Source: Burkholderiales bacterium (lineage in GTDB: Bacteria; Pseudomonadota; Gammaproteobacteria; Burkholderiales; Burkholderiaceae_C). From it: a stretch of DNA of 44,052 nucleotides. The notes under the pieces were generated by a model. It was not told where the DNA came from, ran no database searches, and saw only the letters and a program-made list of their open reading frames with translations. Positions 1 through 10,058 of this stretch are shown piece after piece. Location of the stretch: positions 1-44,052 of the forward strand of contig JAPLPO010000024.1 of the NCBI GenBank assembly GCA_026400155.1, written 5' to 3'. Numbering within the stretch: position 1 is the stretch's first letter; each line of letters opens with the position of its first letter. The translations under genes were made by a program, and so were the position numbers.

Positions 1-642
1 ATCGTTTTCAATCGAGCCCAAATATCGAATGGTTCGGTTCAGAAAACGGGCGCAAACTTGGTTGATTCGCTCAAACAGTTGGTAGCCCTCTTGGGCACTG
101 CCCACACCATTGGGCACCAGGTAAATCTCGTCCAAGCCATGGTCTTGAATGAGCACTTTGATGGTGGCATAGCCATCGGCAATGGAAGACGGGTCGTCTC
201 GCACCACCACAAAGCGCCTAGAGCAGGCCGCCATGAAGGCCAAAACCTCAGGCGAAATGCCAGCAGCCATGTCCACAATGAGGAAATCGATGTCATCGTC
301 TAGGGCACTGAATGCGCGCACGATGTTGGCTGCCTGAATGTCGCCCAAGGCGGCCATTTCTTGAATGCCAGAAGCACCGGGAACCAACTTCACGCCCTGA
401 CGGGTGGTCACAATGATCTCGGCAAGTGTTTTTTCGCCACTTAAAAAATGACTCAGGTTGTAGGGACAACGGCAGCCCAATGCAATTTGAGCATTGGCCA
501 AGCTCATGTCTGCATCAAACAACATGACGCGGTGACCCATGGCCTGCAGTGCAACAGCCAAGTTCACAGAGACAGTGGTCTTACCCACTCCTCCTTTGCC
601 ACTGGCGATGCCAATGACCTGCGTTGTTCTTGCTTTATCCAT
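1..642 (-). CDS. flhG: MinD/ParA-like ATPase FlhG (FleN), 3' part truncated by window edge
   Basis: Reverse-strand reading from the ATG at 642: MDKARTTQVIGIASGKGGVGKTTVSVNLAVALQAMGHRVMLFDADMSLANAQIALGC..., with a deviant Walker A KGGVGKT; lies directly after flhF. Not in the ORF track because it is open at the window edge. Confidence 0.9.
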   Translation of the reverse strand, partial: MDKARTTQVIGIASGKGGVGKTTVSVNLAVALQAMGHRVMLFDADMSLANAQIALGCRCPYNLSHFLSGEKTLAEIIVTTRQGVKLVPGASGIQEMAALGDIQAANIVRAFSALDDDIDFLIVDMAAGISPEVLAFMAACSRRFVVVRDDPSSIADGYATIKVLIQDHGLDEIYLVPNGVGSAQEGYQLFERINQVCARFLNRTIRYLGSIEND

Positions 643-2050
643 GAAGCTCACTTTGAGGAATTTCAAGCGACCAATTGGGACGGCTCAAACCCATGTCATG
701 GGTGAGAGGCTCATTGGCAGCTTCCACTTCGCTAACCTGAGCGTCTAGTGTCGCAGGTTTTGCGGCCTCATCAAGCGCGCCATCTTCAAATGCGTCTGAA
801 ATTGGTTGCAAATTGTCTATCGCAATGTTGATCAGTTTTTGCAAACCCGACGATTTCAAACCCTCGGAAATCTTGTCAGAGCCACCGCCCGCAGAAACCA
901 CGCACTGCGCACCGTCTGCAATCAAAAACTGGATCAATGGCCAGGGTGAATTGGATTCATCCAGCTTGCTGATCATGAGTGACTGCCATGGCAACTTGGA
1001 TTTCGACATGATTCGGGACAAACTGACACCCGAAGAGTCGGCTGGAACCACGGCGTGCAGGCCAGCCTGTGGGCAAATTTGCACAATTTCAGCCAAACGA
1101 TCGGTCATTTGAACGCCGGGGGTGTCAATCAATATGAGCCTTCTGGGCGACAACTCATTGAGCAACAACTGCAATGCTTCAGGGCTGCTGGCACGGAAGC
1201 AATCGACGCCCAACTGTGCGCACAACATTTGGGTTTGACTCCAAGCACCGGCACGCATGTCGTGATAGCTCACCACGGCCACATACTCAACGCCGTAATG
1301 CATGGCCACCTGCTGAGCGGCTTTGGCCACCATCAAGGTTTTGCCAGAGCCCGACAAACCCGCCAGCACATGGATGCCGCGATTTGGGAAACCCTCTTGC
1401 GGACGCTCCAAATTGTGTGCCAATTGGGCGCGAATGCTGTCCAAGGCACGGTCTAAAGTGGGTTGCTCGCGCAAGCCTTCTTGCAACAAGGCACGCAAAG
1501 CTGTCGGCACACCCGCTTCGGTCATGGTTTGAATCAAAGGCTGAATGTGCGCTGGCCAATACTGGTTCATTTGCCAGCTGGCTGTTTGCTGGCTCAATCG
1601 AAATTCTTGGCGCAATGCGGCCAACTCTTCGCGCACCAAAGACACAATTTCTTGGCTTCGCACTTGATCGCGGCCTTCGGTCAAAATTTGCTCTGTGCCA
1701 ACCATTGCAACCGGCTCGGTTTCTGTTTGCAAGGTTCTTGAACCTGGCTGCAACAGCTGATGCAAATGATCACTGAAGGGGCTGTTCAAAGAAGAGGGTG
1801 TGCTGGAAATGCGTCTCGCAGCGTTAATGGCAGCCACAGAAACAGTCACTGACTGTTTGGCATTCAAGCTCGATTCATTTTCATCCAAAAACTCCTCTGG
1901 CGAAGCTTCTGCGACATCCATGGCAACGATCAACTCGGTTTGACCTTCCACACGATTGTTGGAGATGATCAACACATCGGGGCCAAACATAGCCATTGCC
2001 TTTTCAGTGGCACTGCGCGTGTCGCGGGCAAGTATGCGTTTAAGTTCCAT
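635..2050 (-). CDS. flhF: SRP-type GTPase FlhF, flagellar biosynthesis
   Basis: 471 aa; GLSGSGKT P-loop, DTPG, SKLDE motifs; between flhA and flhG; N-terminus MELKRILARDTRSATEKAMAMFGPDVLIISNNRVEG is FlhF-like. Confidence 0.9.
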   Translation of the reverse strand: MELKRILARDTRSATEKAMAMFGPDVLIISNNRVEGQTELIVAMDVAEASPEEFLDENESSLNAKQSVTVSVAAINAARRISSTPSSLNSPFSDHLHQLLQPGSRTLQTETEPVAMVGTEQILTEGRDQVRSQEIVSLVREELAALRQEFRLSQQTASWQMNQYWPAHIQPLIQTMTEAGVPTALRALLQEGLREQPTLDRALDSIRAQLAHNLERPQEGFPNRGIHVLAGLSGSGKTLMVAKAAQQVAMHYGVEYVAVVSYHDMRAGAWSQTQMLCAQLGVDCFRASSPEALQLLLNELSPRRLILIDTPGVQMTDRLAEIVQICPQAGLHAVVPADSSGVSLSRIMSKSKLPWQSLMISKLDESNSPWPLIQFLIADGAQCVVSAGGGSDKISEGLKSSGLQKLINIAIDNLQPISDAFEDGALDEAAKPATLDAQVSEVEAANEPLTHDMGLSRPNWSLEIPQSELHG

Positions 2051-2089
2051 GGTGTTATCTCTTCTTCAATCTAAATCTTTGAATGTGTT

Positions 2090-4186
2090 TTATCGAGTTT
2101 CAGCGTGAACCGTATGGACCACTTTCACAGTCTGGTCGTCTGGAATTTCGCTGTAAGACAACAAGGTCAAATCGTTCACGCGGTAGCGCACAGCCTTGGA
2201 CAACCAGGGGCGAATCAAGGGGGACACCACCAACACAGCAGGGTGACCCATTTCTTCCACGGCGCGGGCGCCATCACGCAAAGCACCAAACAATCTCTCA
2301 GCCAAACCTGGCTCCATGGCAATGCTTTGGCCAGGGGCGGTTTGTTGCAAGATGTTGTGAATGAGCTGCTCAAGGCTAGGGTCCAAGGTCATGACCGACA
2401 AGCCATTGGTGTCATCCACCAAGCTCTGAACAATCATGCGGCCCAACTTAGGACGAACCAGCGAGGTGAGTTGCTCGGGCTCTTGTGTGCGGCTGGCCAC
2501 TTCAGACAAGGTCTCGGCAATGGTGCGCATGTCCCGAATCGACACCGATTCGTTCAACAAGTTTTGCAAAGTGCGTGTGACCACACCCAAAGACAACTTG
2601 CCAGGCACCAAGTCTTCAACCAATTTAGGCGACTTGGCAGCCAACTTATCAAGCAACTGCTGGACTTCGTCGTGGCTGAGCAAATCGGAAGCGTTGTCGC
2701 GCAAAACTTTGTTCAAGTGTGTGGCCACTGCGGTGCTGGCATCCACCACGGTGTAACCCAAAGTACGGGCCAAGTCGCGCTGCGAAGGATCAATCCACAC
2801 AGCGTCCAAGCCAAAAGCTGGCTCTTGCGTGGCTTGTCCTTCCAGAGGACCATAAACTTGACCTGGGTTGATGGCCAATTCTTTGCCCACTCTGATTTGA
2901 CCCTTACCGCGAATCACACCCTTCAACACAATGTGATACGCATCAGGATCGATGGTCAAAGCGTCGCGAATGCGCACGGGTTGAACCAAAAAGCCCAACT
3001 CAGCAGACAATTTCTTGCGCACACCCTTCACACGGTTCATCAATTGACCGCCTGTTTCGGGGTTCACCAAGGGAATCAAGCCGTAGCCAATTTCAAGGCC
3101 AATCAAGTCCACTTGATCGACATCGTCCCAATCCAATTCTTTTGGCTCGTCCAAAGCCGCTTGAGCAGCCTGCTCTGCTGGGGTGGCAACGGGGTTGTCT
3201 TGTTTTTGTGTAATGCGATAAGCCAAGCCTGCGGTGGCCAAAGCAATTGTAAGGAACACCAAATGAGGCATGCCGGGTACCAAGCCCATGATGGCCAAAA
3301 TGGCGGCCGAAAGGTACAAGGCCGCGGGGTTGGACAACTGAGAAGAGGCTTGTTCCGTCATGGACTCAGCAGTGGTCACACGGGTCACGATGATGGCTGT
3401 AGCCAATGACAAAAACAATGCAGGAATCTGTGCGACCAAGCCATCACCGATGGTCAGCAAGGTGTAAATTCGGCCAGCTTCGGACAAGGACAAATCATGT
3501 TGAGCGACGCCAATGATGAGACCACCAACCAAGTTAATCACCAAAATAAGCAAGCCCGCCACCGCATCGCCAGACACAAACTTGGAGGCACCGTCCATAG
3601 AGCCGAAGAAGTCTGATTCTTGGGAAAGTTCTTCGCGGCGCTTTTTCGCGGTTTCTTGGTCAATCACGCCCGAATTCAAATCGGCGTCAATGGACATTTG
3701 TTTACCAGGCATGGCGTCCAAGGTAAAACGAGCGTTCACTTCAGATACTCGTCCCGCACCTTTGGTCACCACAATGAAGTTGATGATCATCAAAATAGCA
3801 AAGATGATGAAACCCACCACATAGTTGCCACCGATCACAAACTCACCGAAAGCCGCCACCACTTTGCCAGCAGCTTCGTGACCTTCATGGCCATCGACCA
3901 AAATGACACGGGTGGATGCCACGTTCAAGCCCAAACGGAGCATGGTGGCAAACAACAAAACAGATGGAAAAGATGAAAACTCGAGCGGCTTGCGGGTGCC
4001 AATGGCAATCATGATGACCAACAAGCTGCAGCCAATGTTGAAGGTAAACAGAATGTCCAACAACAAGGGTGGCAGAGGGATAACCAACATGGCCATGATC
4101 AACAACACCATGGCGGGCAAGCCCAGGCCGGCGTAATCGAATTTGGACAGGTTCTGTCGAACCGCTGACAGGGTCAAGGTGCTCAT
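2090..4186 (-). CDS. flhA: Flagellar type III export gate protein FlhA
   Basis: 698 aa; characteristic N-terminal TM block and FHIPEP-family sequence (MDGASKFVSGDAVAGLLILVINLVGGLIIG...). Confidence 0.97.
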   Translation of the reverse strand: MSTLTLSAVRQNLSKFDYAGLGLPAMVLLIMAMLVIPLPPLLLDILFTFNIGCSLLVIMIAIGTRKPLEFSSFPSVLLFATMLRLGLNVASTRVILVDGHEGHEAAGKVVAAFGEFVIGGNYVVGFIIFAILMIINFIVVTKGAGRVSEVNARFTLDAMPGKQMSIDADLNSGVIDQETAKKRREELSQESDFFGSMDGASKFVSGDAVAGLLILVINLVGGLIIGVAQHDLSLSEAGRIYTLLTIGDGLVAQIPALFLSLATAIIVTRVTTAESMTEQASSQLSNPAALYLSAAILAIMGLVPGMPHLVFLTIALATAGLAYRITQKQDNPVATPAEQAAQAALDEPKELDWDDVDQVDLIGLEIGYGLIPLVNPETGGQLMNRVKGVRKKLSAELGFLVQPVRIRDALTIDPDAYHIVLKGVIRGKGQIRVGKELAINPGQVYGPLEGQATQEPAFGLDAVWIDPSQRDLARTLGYTVVDASTAVATHLNKVLRDNASDLLSHDEVQQLLDKLAAKSPKLVEDLVPGKLSLGVVTRTLQNLLNESVSIRDMRTIAETLSEVASRTQEPEQLTSLVRPKLGRMIVQSLVDDTNGLSVMTLDPSLEQLIHNILQQTAPGQSIAMEPGLAERLFGALRDGARAVEEMGHPAVLVVSPLIRPWLSKAVRYRVNDLTLLSYSEIPDDQTVKVVHTVHAETR

Positions 4187-4261
4187 GGTTGGCCTAAGGG
4201 GCTATTTAGAGGGTTAGAACAATCAAACTGCATGGTTTTTCTTCCATAGTTCAGCTTGTTG

Positions 4262-4277
4262 AGCAAGGTCCATGCCA
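4262..4277 (-). promoter_or_regulatory. sigma54 promoter for flhA-flhF-flhG
   Basis: Reverse strand TGGCATG-GACC-TTGCT; GG-N10-GC spacing; upstream of flhA. Confidence 0.75.
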
Positions 4278-4337
4278 TGTGGAATCCCGACACCAAGCCC
4301 CATTTCCCAGTTTCAGCCAAAGCGGCAAGCCCTGACC

Positions 4338-4353
4338 TGTCACGATTTTTGCT
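4338..4353 (+). promoter_or_regulatory. Possible sigma54 promoter for fliK operon (one mismatch in the -24 GG)
   Basis: TGTCACG-ATTT-TTGCT, correct spacing but GT in place of GG; 63 nt upstream of fliK ATG. Confidence 0.4.
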
Positions 4354-4415
4354 AATACAAGGCGTGCCCGGCCTAAAAACCGGGGTGAATAGATCCAACT
4401 GAAGATGGAAATAAC

Positions 4416-5855
4416 ATGGACGCCAACCTGAATTTTGCAACGACCCCAAGCTCAAACCCCACGTCAGTAGGGGCTTCCAGCGGTTCTAAGGGTTTAGACC
4501 CGAGCCTTGCCAAGCCCATGAATGGGCAGGAATTTGCGGGTGTGATGCGTGACTTGATGGCCAAGGGGGAGCGGCAAGAGCTTGCCGGAACCGAGCCCAA
4601 GGAAGCCACCGATGCCACAACGGCAGCCCTGCAAACTCTGAATTTAGGTAGCCAGTTCTCTGTGATCACAGCGGCCTCGCCGCTGCCCGATCCCAACAGC
4701 CTGGCCCAATTTGCCCGAGCTCAAGGTTTGAGCGAGTCGGCAGTCCAGGCCTTGTTTGGAGACTTGACAATGGGGATGAGTCAGCCTGCTAGCCCTGTTG
4801 CAGTCTGCGCCAGTGTCAGTGCCAGCACCCTCACGCTGTTGCCAAGCGCACCCACATTAGGTTGGATCCAAGCAACTCCAAGCAGTTTGACAATTTCAGC
4901 TCAGGTCGAAAGTTCCGTATTGGCGCCAGCAACTCAGCTTACAACACAAGGCGCCATCAAAACTTCCGATGTATCCGCCTTGCTGGCAACAGCGGGCGCC
5001 ACGGGCATTCTCAAAACAGTGGGCGACATGGGCGCAGCACCTATTCAAGCGCTGAGCACCGCAGAAACTGTGGCCGAAATGTCACCAGAGCTTGGCCCTT
5101 TGGATGCCATGCGCATGCGCATGGTGCCAGCATGGGAAAACATGACCCGACAGTTGGCCAAATTGAATGGCACCGATCAAGCTGCCGCTTGGGGGCAAAT
5201 GACCTCCAACATATTGAGTAGCAAAGTACTCGGCGCTGATGTGCCGGAGGTTTTGCTGGACTTGGGCGTCAATGACCCCGCACTCTTGTCAACATTTGAC
5301 ACCCTTCAAGACCCCAGCAGTGGGAGCACCATCAGCCTTGATTCAGCACGCAACACCGCCAGCACCGGAACTTTGGGCGCCGCCGCCACCAGTGCAGCCT
5401 TGGCCAACCCCGGGTTGACCGACAGAGCGGCCCAAATTCAGGACTTGGCCGACAAACTGGGCAAAGCCATGGGCGAGCGACTCCAAGAACAATTGGAACG
5501 CGGGGAATGGAAACTGCAATTGAAGCTGAATCCCGCCCATTTGGGCAAAATTGATGTTGAGCTTGACATGAGTACGAAGGGTTTGGACGCCATTTTCAAG
5601 ACTGACAACCAACTCACGCGAGAATTGATTGCACAAGGAATGAACAAACTCAAGGATAGCTTGGCACAATCAGGCATGACAGTTGCTAATGTCTGGGTGA
5701 ACAGTGAAAACCAGCGTGGATCTGGCGGAAACTCGACACCTCGTCAAAACTCGGAATCTGACAACCATGTCAGTGCCCCTGTGTCGGATGTCAAAGCCGC
5801 TGAATCTCGCATCAAAGAGCTTAGATCTTCTGATGCCTGGGACGCACTGGCTTGA
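4416..5855 (+). CDS. fliK: Flagellar hook-length control protein FliK
   Basis: 479 aa; C-terminal Flg_hook-like WKLQLKLNPAHLGKIDVELDMSTKGLDAIFKTDNQLTRELI; directly before fliL. Confidence 0.88.
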   Translation: MDANLNFATTPSSNPTSVGASSGSKGLDPSLAKPMNGQEFAGVMRDLMAKGERQELAGTEPKEATDATTAALQTLNLGSQFSVITAASPLPDPNSLAQFARAQGLSESAVQALFGDLTMGMSQPASPVAVCASVSASTLTLLPSAPTLGWIQATPSSLTISAQVESSVLAPATQLTTQGAIKTSDVSALLATAGATGILKTVGDMGAAPIQALSTAETVAEMSPELGPLDAMRMRMVPAWENMTRQLAKLNGTDQAAAWGQMTSNILSSKVLGADVPEVLLDLGVNDPALLSTFDTLQDPSSGSTISLDSARNTASTGTLGAAATSAALANPGLTDRAAQIQDLADKLGKAMGERLQEQLERGEWKLQLKLNPAHLGKIDVELDMSTKGLDAIFKTDNQLTRELIAQGMNKLKDSLAQSGMTVANVWVNSENQRGSGGNSTPRQNSESDNHVSAPVSDVKAAESRIKELRSSDAWDALA

Positions 5856-5912
5856 GATTTAACTGAAACGCCCGGTTCAACCGGTGACAATTTGTTTATA
5901 TAGAGGTGCCCT

Positions 5913-6491
5913 ATGGCAACAGCAGCCCCAGAAGCAGCAGAAGTCGTTGAAGAAGAGCCGAAAAAGAAAAAGCCCATCGTCCTGATCATTGGGGGCGTTG
6001 TTGGTTTGATCGTCCTCATTGTGGGCATTGTGATGGGTACGCTATTTTTCACAGGTTACTTCAACCCCAAACCCGTGGTCGATCCTGAGCTTGCTGAGGC
6101 CGACGCCCATGGCGGGAAAAAAGACGACAAGAAGCCTGGCAAGAAAACCAAAGATTCACCAGAACTCACCCGCTTTGAGTACACCTACTTGCAAATTGAA
6201 CGCGAGTTCTTGGTCAATGTGAGTGGCTCCAAAAAAGTCATGTCGGTTCAAATTGCCGTCATGACCCATTACGATGAGCGCGTCTTTGAGAATGTGAAAA
6301 AGCACGACTTTGCCATTCGCTCCGCTGTTTTGGATGTGATGCGACAGACCACCGATGCAGACTTGGTTAAACCTGAGTTCCGCAAAGAAATAGCTGTCAA
6401 AATTCGCGACAGCATCAACACCTTGCTTGAAAAGTACGAAGACTTTGGTGGCATCGAAGAAGTTCATTTCACGAGCTTCATCGTGCAGTGA
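5913..6491 (+). CDS. fliL: Flagellar basal body-associated protein FliL
   Basis: 192 aa; N-terminal single TM, FliL-type periplasmic domain; syntenic with fliM. Confidence 0.9.
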   Translation: MATAAPEAAEVVEEEPKKKKPIVLIIGGVVGLIVLIVGIVMGTLFFTGYFNPKPVVDPELAEADAHGGKKDDKKPGKKTKDSPELTRFEYTYLQIEREFLVNVSGSKKVMSVQIAVMTHYDERVFENVKKHDFAIRSAVLDVMRQTTDADLVKPEFRKEIAVKIRDSINTLLEKYEDFGGIEEVHFTSFIVQ

Positions 6492-6536
6492 TGGCGCCCA
6501 TCGTTCAAAGTATTTGCTTTATTTCATTTTGATTGT

Positions 6537-7535
6537 TTGAGTTTCATGGCCACTTCTTTGCTCACACCCGACGAACTCTCTGCCTTGGCAGAAGGCGTGA
6601 TGGATGGATCGATCCCAGTTGACACTGGTTTCAACACCACCGCACGGGTGAAGAAACACGACCTGGCCTCTGAGGACAGCAGCTTGGGGGTGAACATCAC
6701 CTCCATCGACATGATCAACGAGCGCTTCATTCGCACCTTCCGTTTGGGTTTGGTCGAAATGCTGCGCACCAGCCCCAAGGTCAATCCCAACCAAGTTGAA
6801 ATTGTTCGCTTCGGTGATTACCTCAAAAGTTTGAAAGCCCCCTTGTCTGTCAATGTGGTTCGCATGAACCCCTTGCGCGGCAATTCCATTGTGGTCATTG
6901 ACCCCACGGTGGTGTTCAGTTCACTCGACAGTTTCTTTGGCGGGTTTGGCAAAGGTGTTGGCAATTTGCCCCCTGGCCGCTTGTTCACACCTACCGAATC
7001 GCGCATCATCAACATGATTTTGGAAGTCTTTTTCAAGTCATTGACAGAAGCTTGGGCTGCAGTCTTGCCAGTTGAATTTGAATTGATCAGCTCTGAAATC
7101 AATCCCCAATTTGCACAAATTGCCGACGAAAACGACTTGGTCATCTTGACGCGCTTCGAAGCCGAAGGCAACATGAACTCTCAAGGCTTCATCGATCTGG
7201 TCTACCCCTATGCATCACTCAAACCCATTCGTGAACTGCTGCGCAGCCGAGTACAGTCTGGCGATGGCAACGATGAATCAGACAAGCAATGGCGCATTGA
7301 ACTTGAAGAAGCCGTTGACAGCGCAGGCTTGGAAGCAAGGGTTCTGTTGGGCAGCGTTGAGTCTTCATTTGGTGAAATTGAAACCATGAAAGAAGGCGAC
7401 GTGCTGTTCTTTAAGAAACCAGAATTGGCCCGATTGCTTGTGAATGGGTTACCGGCTTTTGATGTTCAAGTAGGTACCATAGGCGCACAAACCGCTGTGC
7501 AAATTGAACGGGCTTGTATACCCGGTATGCAATAA
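6537..7535 (+). CDS. fliM: Flagellar motor switch protein FliM
   Basis: 332 aa; FliM family sequence (RPLRGNS-like MNPLRGNSIVVIDPTVVFSSLDSFFGG). Start could be the internal ATG at 6546. Confidence 0.95.
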   Translation: MSFMATSLLTPDELSALAEGVMDGSIPVDTGFNTTARVKKHDLASEDSSLGVNITSIDMINERFIRTFRLGLVEMLRTSPKVNPNQVEIVRFGDYLKSLKAPLSVNVVRMNPLRGNSIVVIDPTVVFSSLDSFFGGFGKGVGNLPPGRLFTPTESRIINMILEVFFKSLTEAWAAVLPVEFELISSEINPQFAQIADENDLVILTRFEAEGNMNSQGFIDLVYPYASLKPIRELLRSRVQSGDGNDESDKQWRIELEEAVDSAGLEARVLLGSVESSFGEIETMKEGDVLFFKKPELARLLVNGLPAFDVQVGTIGAQTAVQIERACIPGMQ

Positions 7536-7552
7536 ATTTTCAGGAAAAAGAC

Positions 7553-7861
7553 ATGACCGATACCAACGCAGAAGCCGCCATCGAAAACGAAGCAGCACAT
7601 CGCCAGATCAATCCTGAGGTGTTGCAAAACATCAGCGTCACACTGTCCATTGAAGTGGGCCGCGCCATGATCAAAATTCGCGACCTCATGCGCCTCACTC
7701 AGGGCAGCGTGGTCGAACTCGATCGCATCGCGGGCGAACCGCTCGATCTCTTGGTCAACAACACCGTGGTCGCCCAAGGCGAAATTGTGTTGGTCAACGA
7801 TCGCTATGGCGTCCGCCTTACCCGCGTGGCGCCCGCATCAGAACGCATGAAGAACCTTTAA
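7553..7861 (+). CDS. fliN: Flagellar motor switch protein FliN
   Basis: ORF 7514..7861; start re-assigned to ATG 7553 (MTDTNAEAA) after an AGGAAA-type RBS; C-terminal SpoA domain GSVVELDRIAGEPLDLLVNNTVVAQGEIVLVNDRYGVRLTRV. Confidence 0.93.
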   Translation: MTDTNAEAAIENEAAHRQINPEVLQNISVTLSIEVGRAMIKIRDLMRLTQGSVVELDRIAGEPLDLLVNNTVVAQGEIVLVNDRYGVRLTRVAPASERMKNL

Positions 7862-7897
7862 ACTTCAGGCTTCTGAACCACAAGAAAAGAGCTCCGC

Positions 7898-8233
7898 ATG
7901 GCACCCGGTTTTGAAAGCGCCGACCTGTTTCGGATGATCGGCAGCTTTGCCTTGGTGCTGGCAATCATGGCAGGGCTCTTGTGGACTTTGCGCAAGCTGC
8001 AATCCCGCCTGAACAGCCAGAATGCTGGCAAACGCATGCAGGTCCTTGAAACACTCAGTGTGGGTCCGCGTCAAAAATTTGCACTTCTCAAAGTGGGGGA
8101 CAATGAAGTCTTGGTCGGCATCACGCCCACCCAAATGACCTCCTTGGGACAATGGCCAGCATCAGCAGCTCCGCCAATCGATGCCCTCATTCACGCAACC
8201 CCTTCCAACAATGGAGCACCTCATGTTGCGTAA
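7898..8233 (+). CDS. fliO: Flagellar biosynthesis protein FliO
   Basis: 111 aa, N-terminal TM, LNSQNAGKRMQVLETLSVGPRQKFALLKVGDNEVLVGITPTQMTSL; between fliN and fliP. Confidence 0.88.
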   Translation: MAPGFESADLFRMIGSFALVLAIMAGLLWTLRKLQSRLNSQNAGKRMQVLETLSVGPRQKFALLKVGDNEVLVGITPTQMTSLGQWPASAAPPIDALIHATPSNNGAPHVA

Positions 8234-8990
8234 ATTGATCCAACAACCCTGGTTCTTGGCCACCGGCATCATTGCCTTGGCCATGTTGGCTTTCCCATTG
8301 GCCGCTGCCGCACAGGGCATCCCCATGGTCAACGTCACAGGCGGCCCCAAAGGCCAACAACAGTACAGCTTGTCGCTCCAACTGTTGGCCTTGATGACAT
8401 CGCTCACGCTGCTGCCATCCTTTTTGCTCATGATGACCGCCTTTGTGCGCATCATCATTGTGTTATCCATTTTGCGCCAAGCATTGGGCACAGGCCAAAC
8501 GCCGCCCAACACCGTGTTGGTGGGTTTGGCTTTGTTCCTAACCTTGTTTATTATGTCGCCCATCTTGAACGACATTTACACCAACGCCTTGGTGCCCTAC
8601 ATGCAAAAAGGCATGGCCTTTGACAAAGCCTTGGCCGCGGCAGAAGAGCCTCTGCGCAACTTCATGATGAAGCAAACCCGCGAAGACGACATCGGTTTGT
8701 TCATGCAAATGGCCAACAAAGGCGAACCCGCCAATGCAGCTGCCGTGCCCTTTTCCACCTTGGTGCCCGCCTTCATCACCTCTGAATTGAAGAGCGCTTT
8801 TACCATCGGCTTTCTAATTTACATCCCCTTCGTGGTCATTGACCTCATTGTGGCCAGCGTGCTCATGTCCATGGGCATGATGATGTTGTCGCCCATGATG
8901 ATTTCCATGCCCTTCAAGCTTATGTTGTTTGTTTTGGTCGACGGCTGGAGCTTGATCCTCGGATCGCTTGCAGCCAGCTTCGCCACCTAA
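8223..8990 (+). CDS. fliP: Flagellar export gate protein FliP
   Basis: FliP family sequence with signal peptide; ORF track starts at 8181 but ATG 8223 (MLRKLIQQPWFLATG) or 8211 gives a better signal peptide. Confidence 0.95.
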   Translation: MLRKLIQQPWFLATGIIALAMLAFPLAAAAQGIPMVNVTGGPKGQQQYSLSLQLLALMTSLTLLPSFLLMMTAFVRIIIVLSILRQALGTGQTPPNTVLVGLALFLTLFIMSPILNDIYTNALVPYMQKGMAFDKALAAAEEPLRNFMMKQTREDDIGLFMQMANKGEPANAAAVPFSTLVPAFITSELKSAFTIGFLIYIPFVVIDLIVASVLMSMGMMMLSPMMISMPFKLMLFVLVDGWSLILGSLAASFAT

Positions 8991-9004
8991 ATTGGAGCCC
9001 TCAC

Positions 9005-9274
9005 ATGGACACCGCCACCGTTGTTGATTTGGGTCGCCAAGCACTTTGGATCACTGTTTTAATTTCTGCACCTTTGCTTGGTGTTGCTTTGTTTGTGGGC
9101 TTGATCATTGGTATTTTGCAAGCCGCCACTTCAATCAATGAAGCAACGCTCAGCTTTATTCCCAAGTTGGCCGCTTTGGCCATTACCTTGGCGGTGGTGG
9201 GTGGGTGGCAGTTAACCACCATGGTGGATTACACGCGCGGTCTTTTCCAGCGCATCCCTGGTCTCTTTACCTGA
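9005..9274 (+). CDS. fliQ: Flagellar export gate protein FliQ
   Basis: 89 aa, two TM helices, syntenic with fliP/fliR. Confidence 0.95.
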   Translation: MDTATVVDLGRQALWITVLISAPLLGVALFVGLIIGILQAATSINEATLSFIPKLAALAITLAVVGGWQLTTMVDYTRGLFQRIPGLFT

Positions 9275-9275
9275 T

Positions 9276-10046
9276 ATGGACATTGCAGTCACCGAACTAA
9301 TGGAGCGCTTTTATGGGCTCCTTTGGCCGATGCTGCGTATCTCGGCCCTGTTGGTGGCTGCGCCTATTTTTTCATTGCGTGCACTCAACTTGCGCATTCG
9401 CATTGTGCTGGCCATGGCCATCACCTGGTTGGTTTACCCCCTGCACGAGTGGCCCGTTATTGACCCTCTCTCACCTGGCGGCCTCCTAGAAATTTGCAAC
9501 CAGCTCATGATTGGTTTGCTCATGGGCCTCATGCTCCAAGTGGTCACTGCGGCCATTGTGCTGGCCGGTCAATCGATTGCCAACGCCATTGGTTTGTCCA
9601 TGGCCACCATGATTGACCCCAACATGGGCAACGTTCCCGTGATTTCACAATTTCTGTTGGTCATGGCCACCCTCATTTTTGTGGGTCTGGGCGGTCATGC
9701 CCTGCTCTTGAATTTGGTGGTGGAAAGCTTCAACACCTTGCCCATTGGCAGCAATCTCATGAGCACTGAAGCCATGAAGCACGTGATTGCCTGGAGCTCC
9801 ATGCTGTTTTTGGGCGCCTTGCTCACAGCCTTGCCGGTCATGGTGGCCTTGCTCTTCATCAACATTGGTTTGGGTGTGGCCACGCGTGCTGCGCCCAGCT
9901 TGAATATTTTTTCCGTCGGATTTCCAGCCATGATTTTTGCTGGTTTTGGCGTGCTCATTCTGGCTTTGCCCAGCATTGGCGCACGCATTCAGTGGCTGTG
10001 GATGCAGGGCTTTTTTCAAGTCCGCGCCTTGGTCGGTATCACTTAA
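9276..10046 (+). CDS. fliR: Flagellar export gate protein FliR
   Basis: 256 aa multi-TM, syntenic with fliQ/flhB. Confidence 0.95.
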   Translation: MDIAVTELMERFYGLLWPMLRISALLVAAPIFSLRALNLRIRIVLAMAITWLVYPLHEWPVIDPLSPGGLLEICNQLMIGLLMGLMLQVVTAAIVLAGQSIANAIGLSMATMIDPNMGNVPVISQFLLVMATLIFVGLGGHALLLNLVVESFNTLPIGSNLMSTEAMKHVIAWSSMLFLGALLTALPVMVALLFINIGLGVATRAAPSLNIFSVGFPAMIFAGFGVLILALPSIGARIQWLWMQGFFQVRALVGIT

Positions 10047-10058
10047 GGGAGCGCAAGC

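Noticed and set aside
1174-1776. 200-aa plus-strand ORF
   Set aside because: Antisense shadow of flhF; no recognisable protein features.
2105-3409. 434-aa plus-strand ORF
   Set aside because: Lies antisense within flhA, which has unmistakable family sequence; His/Gln-rich translation is typical of a shadow ORF.
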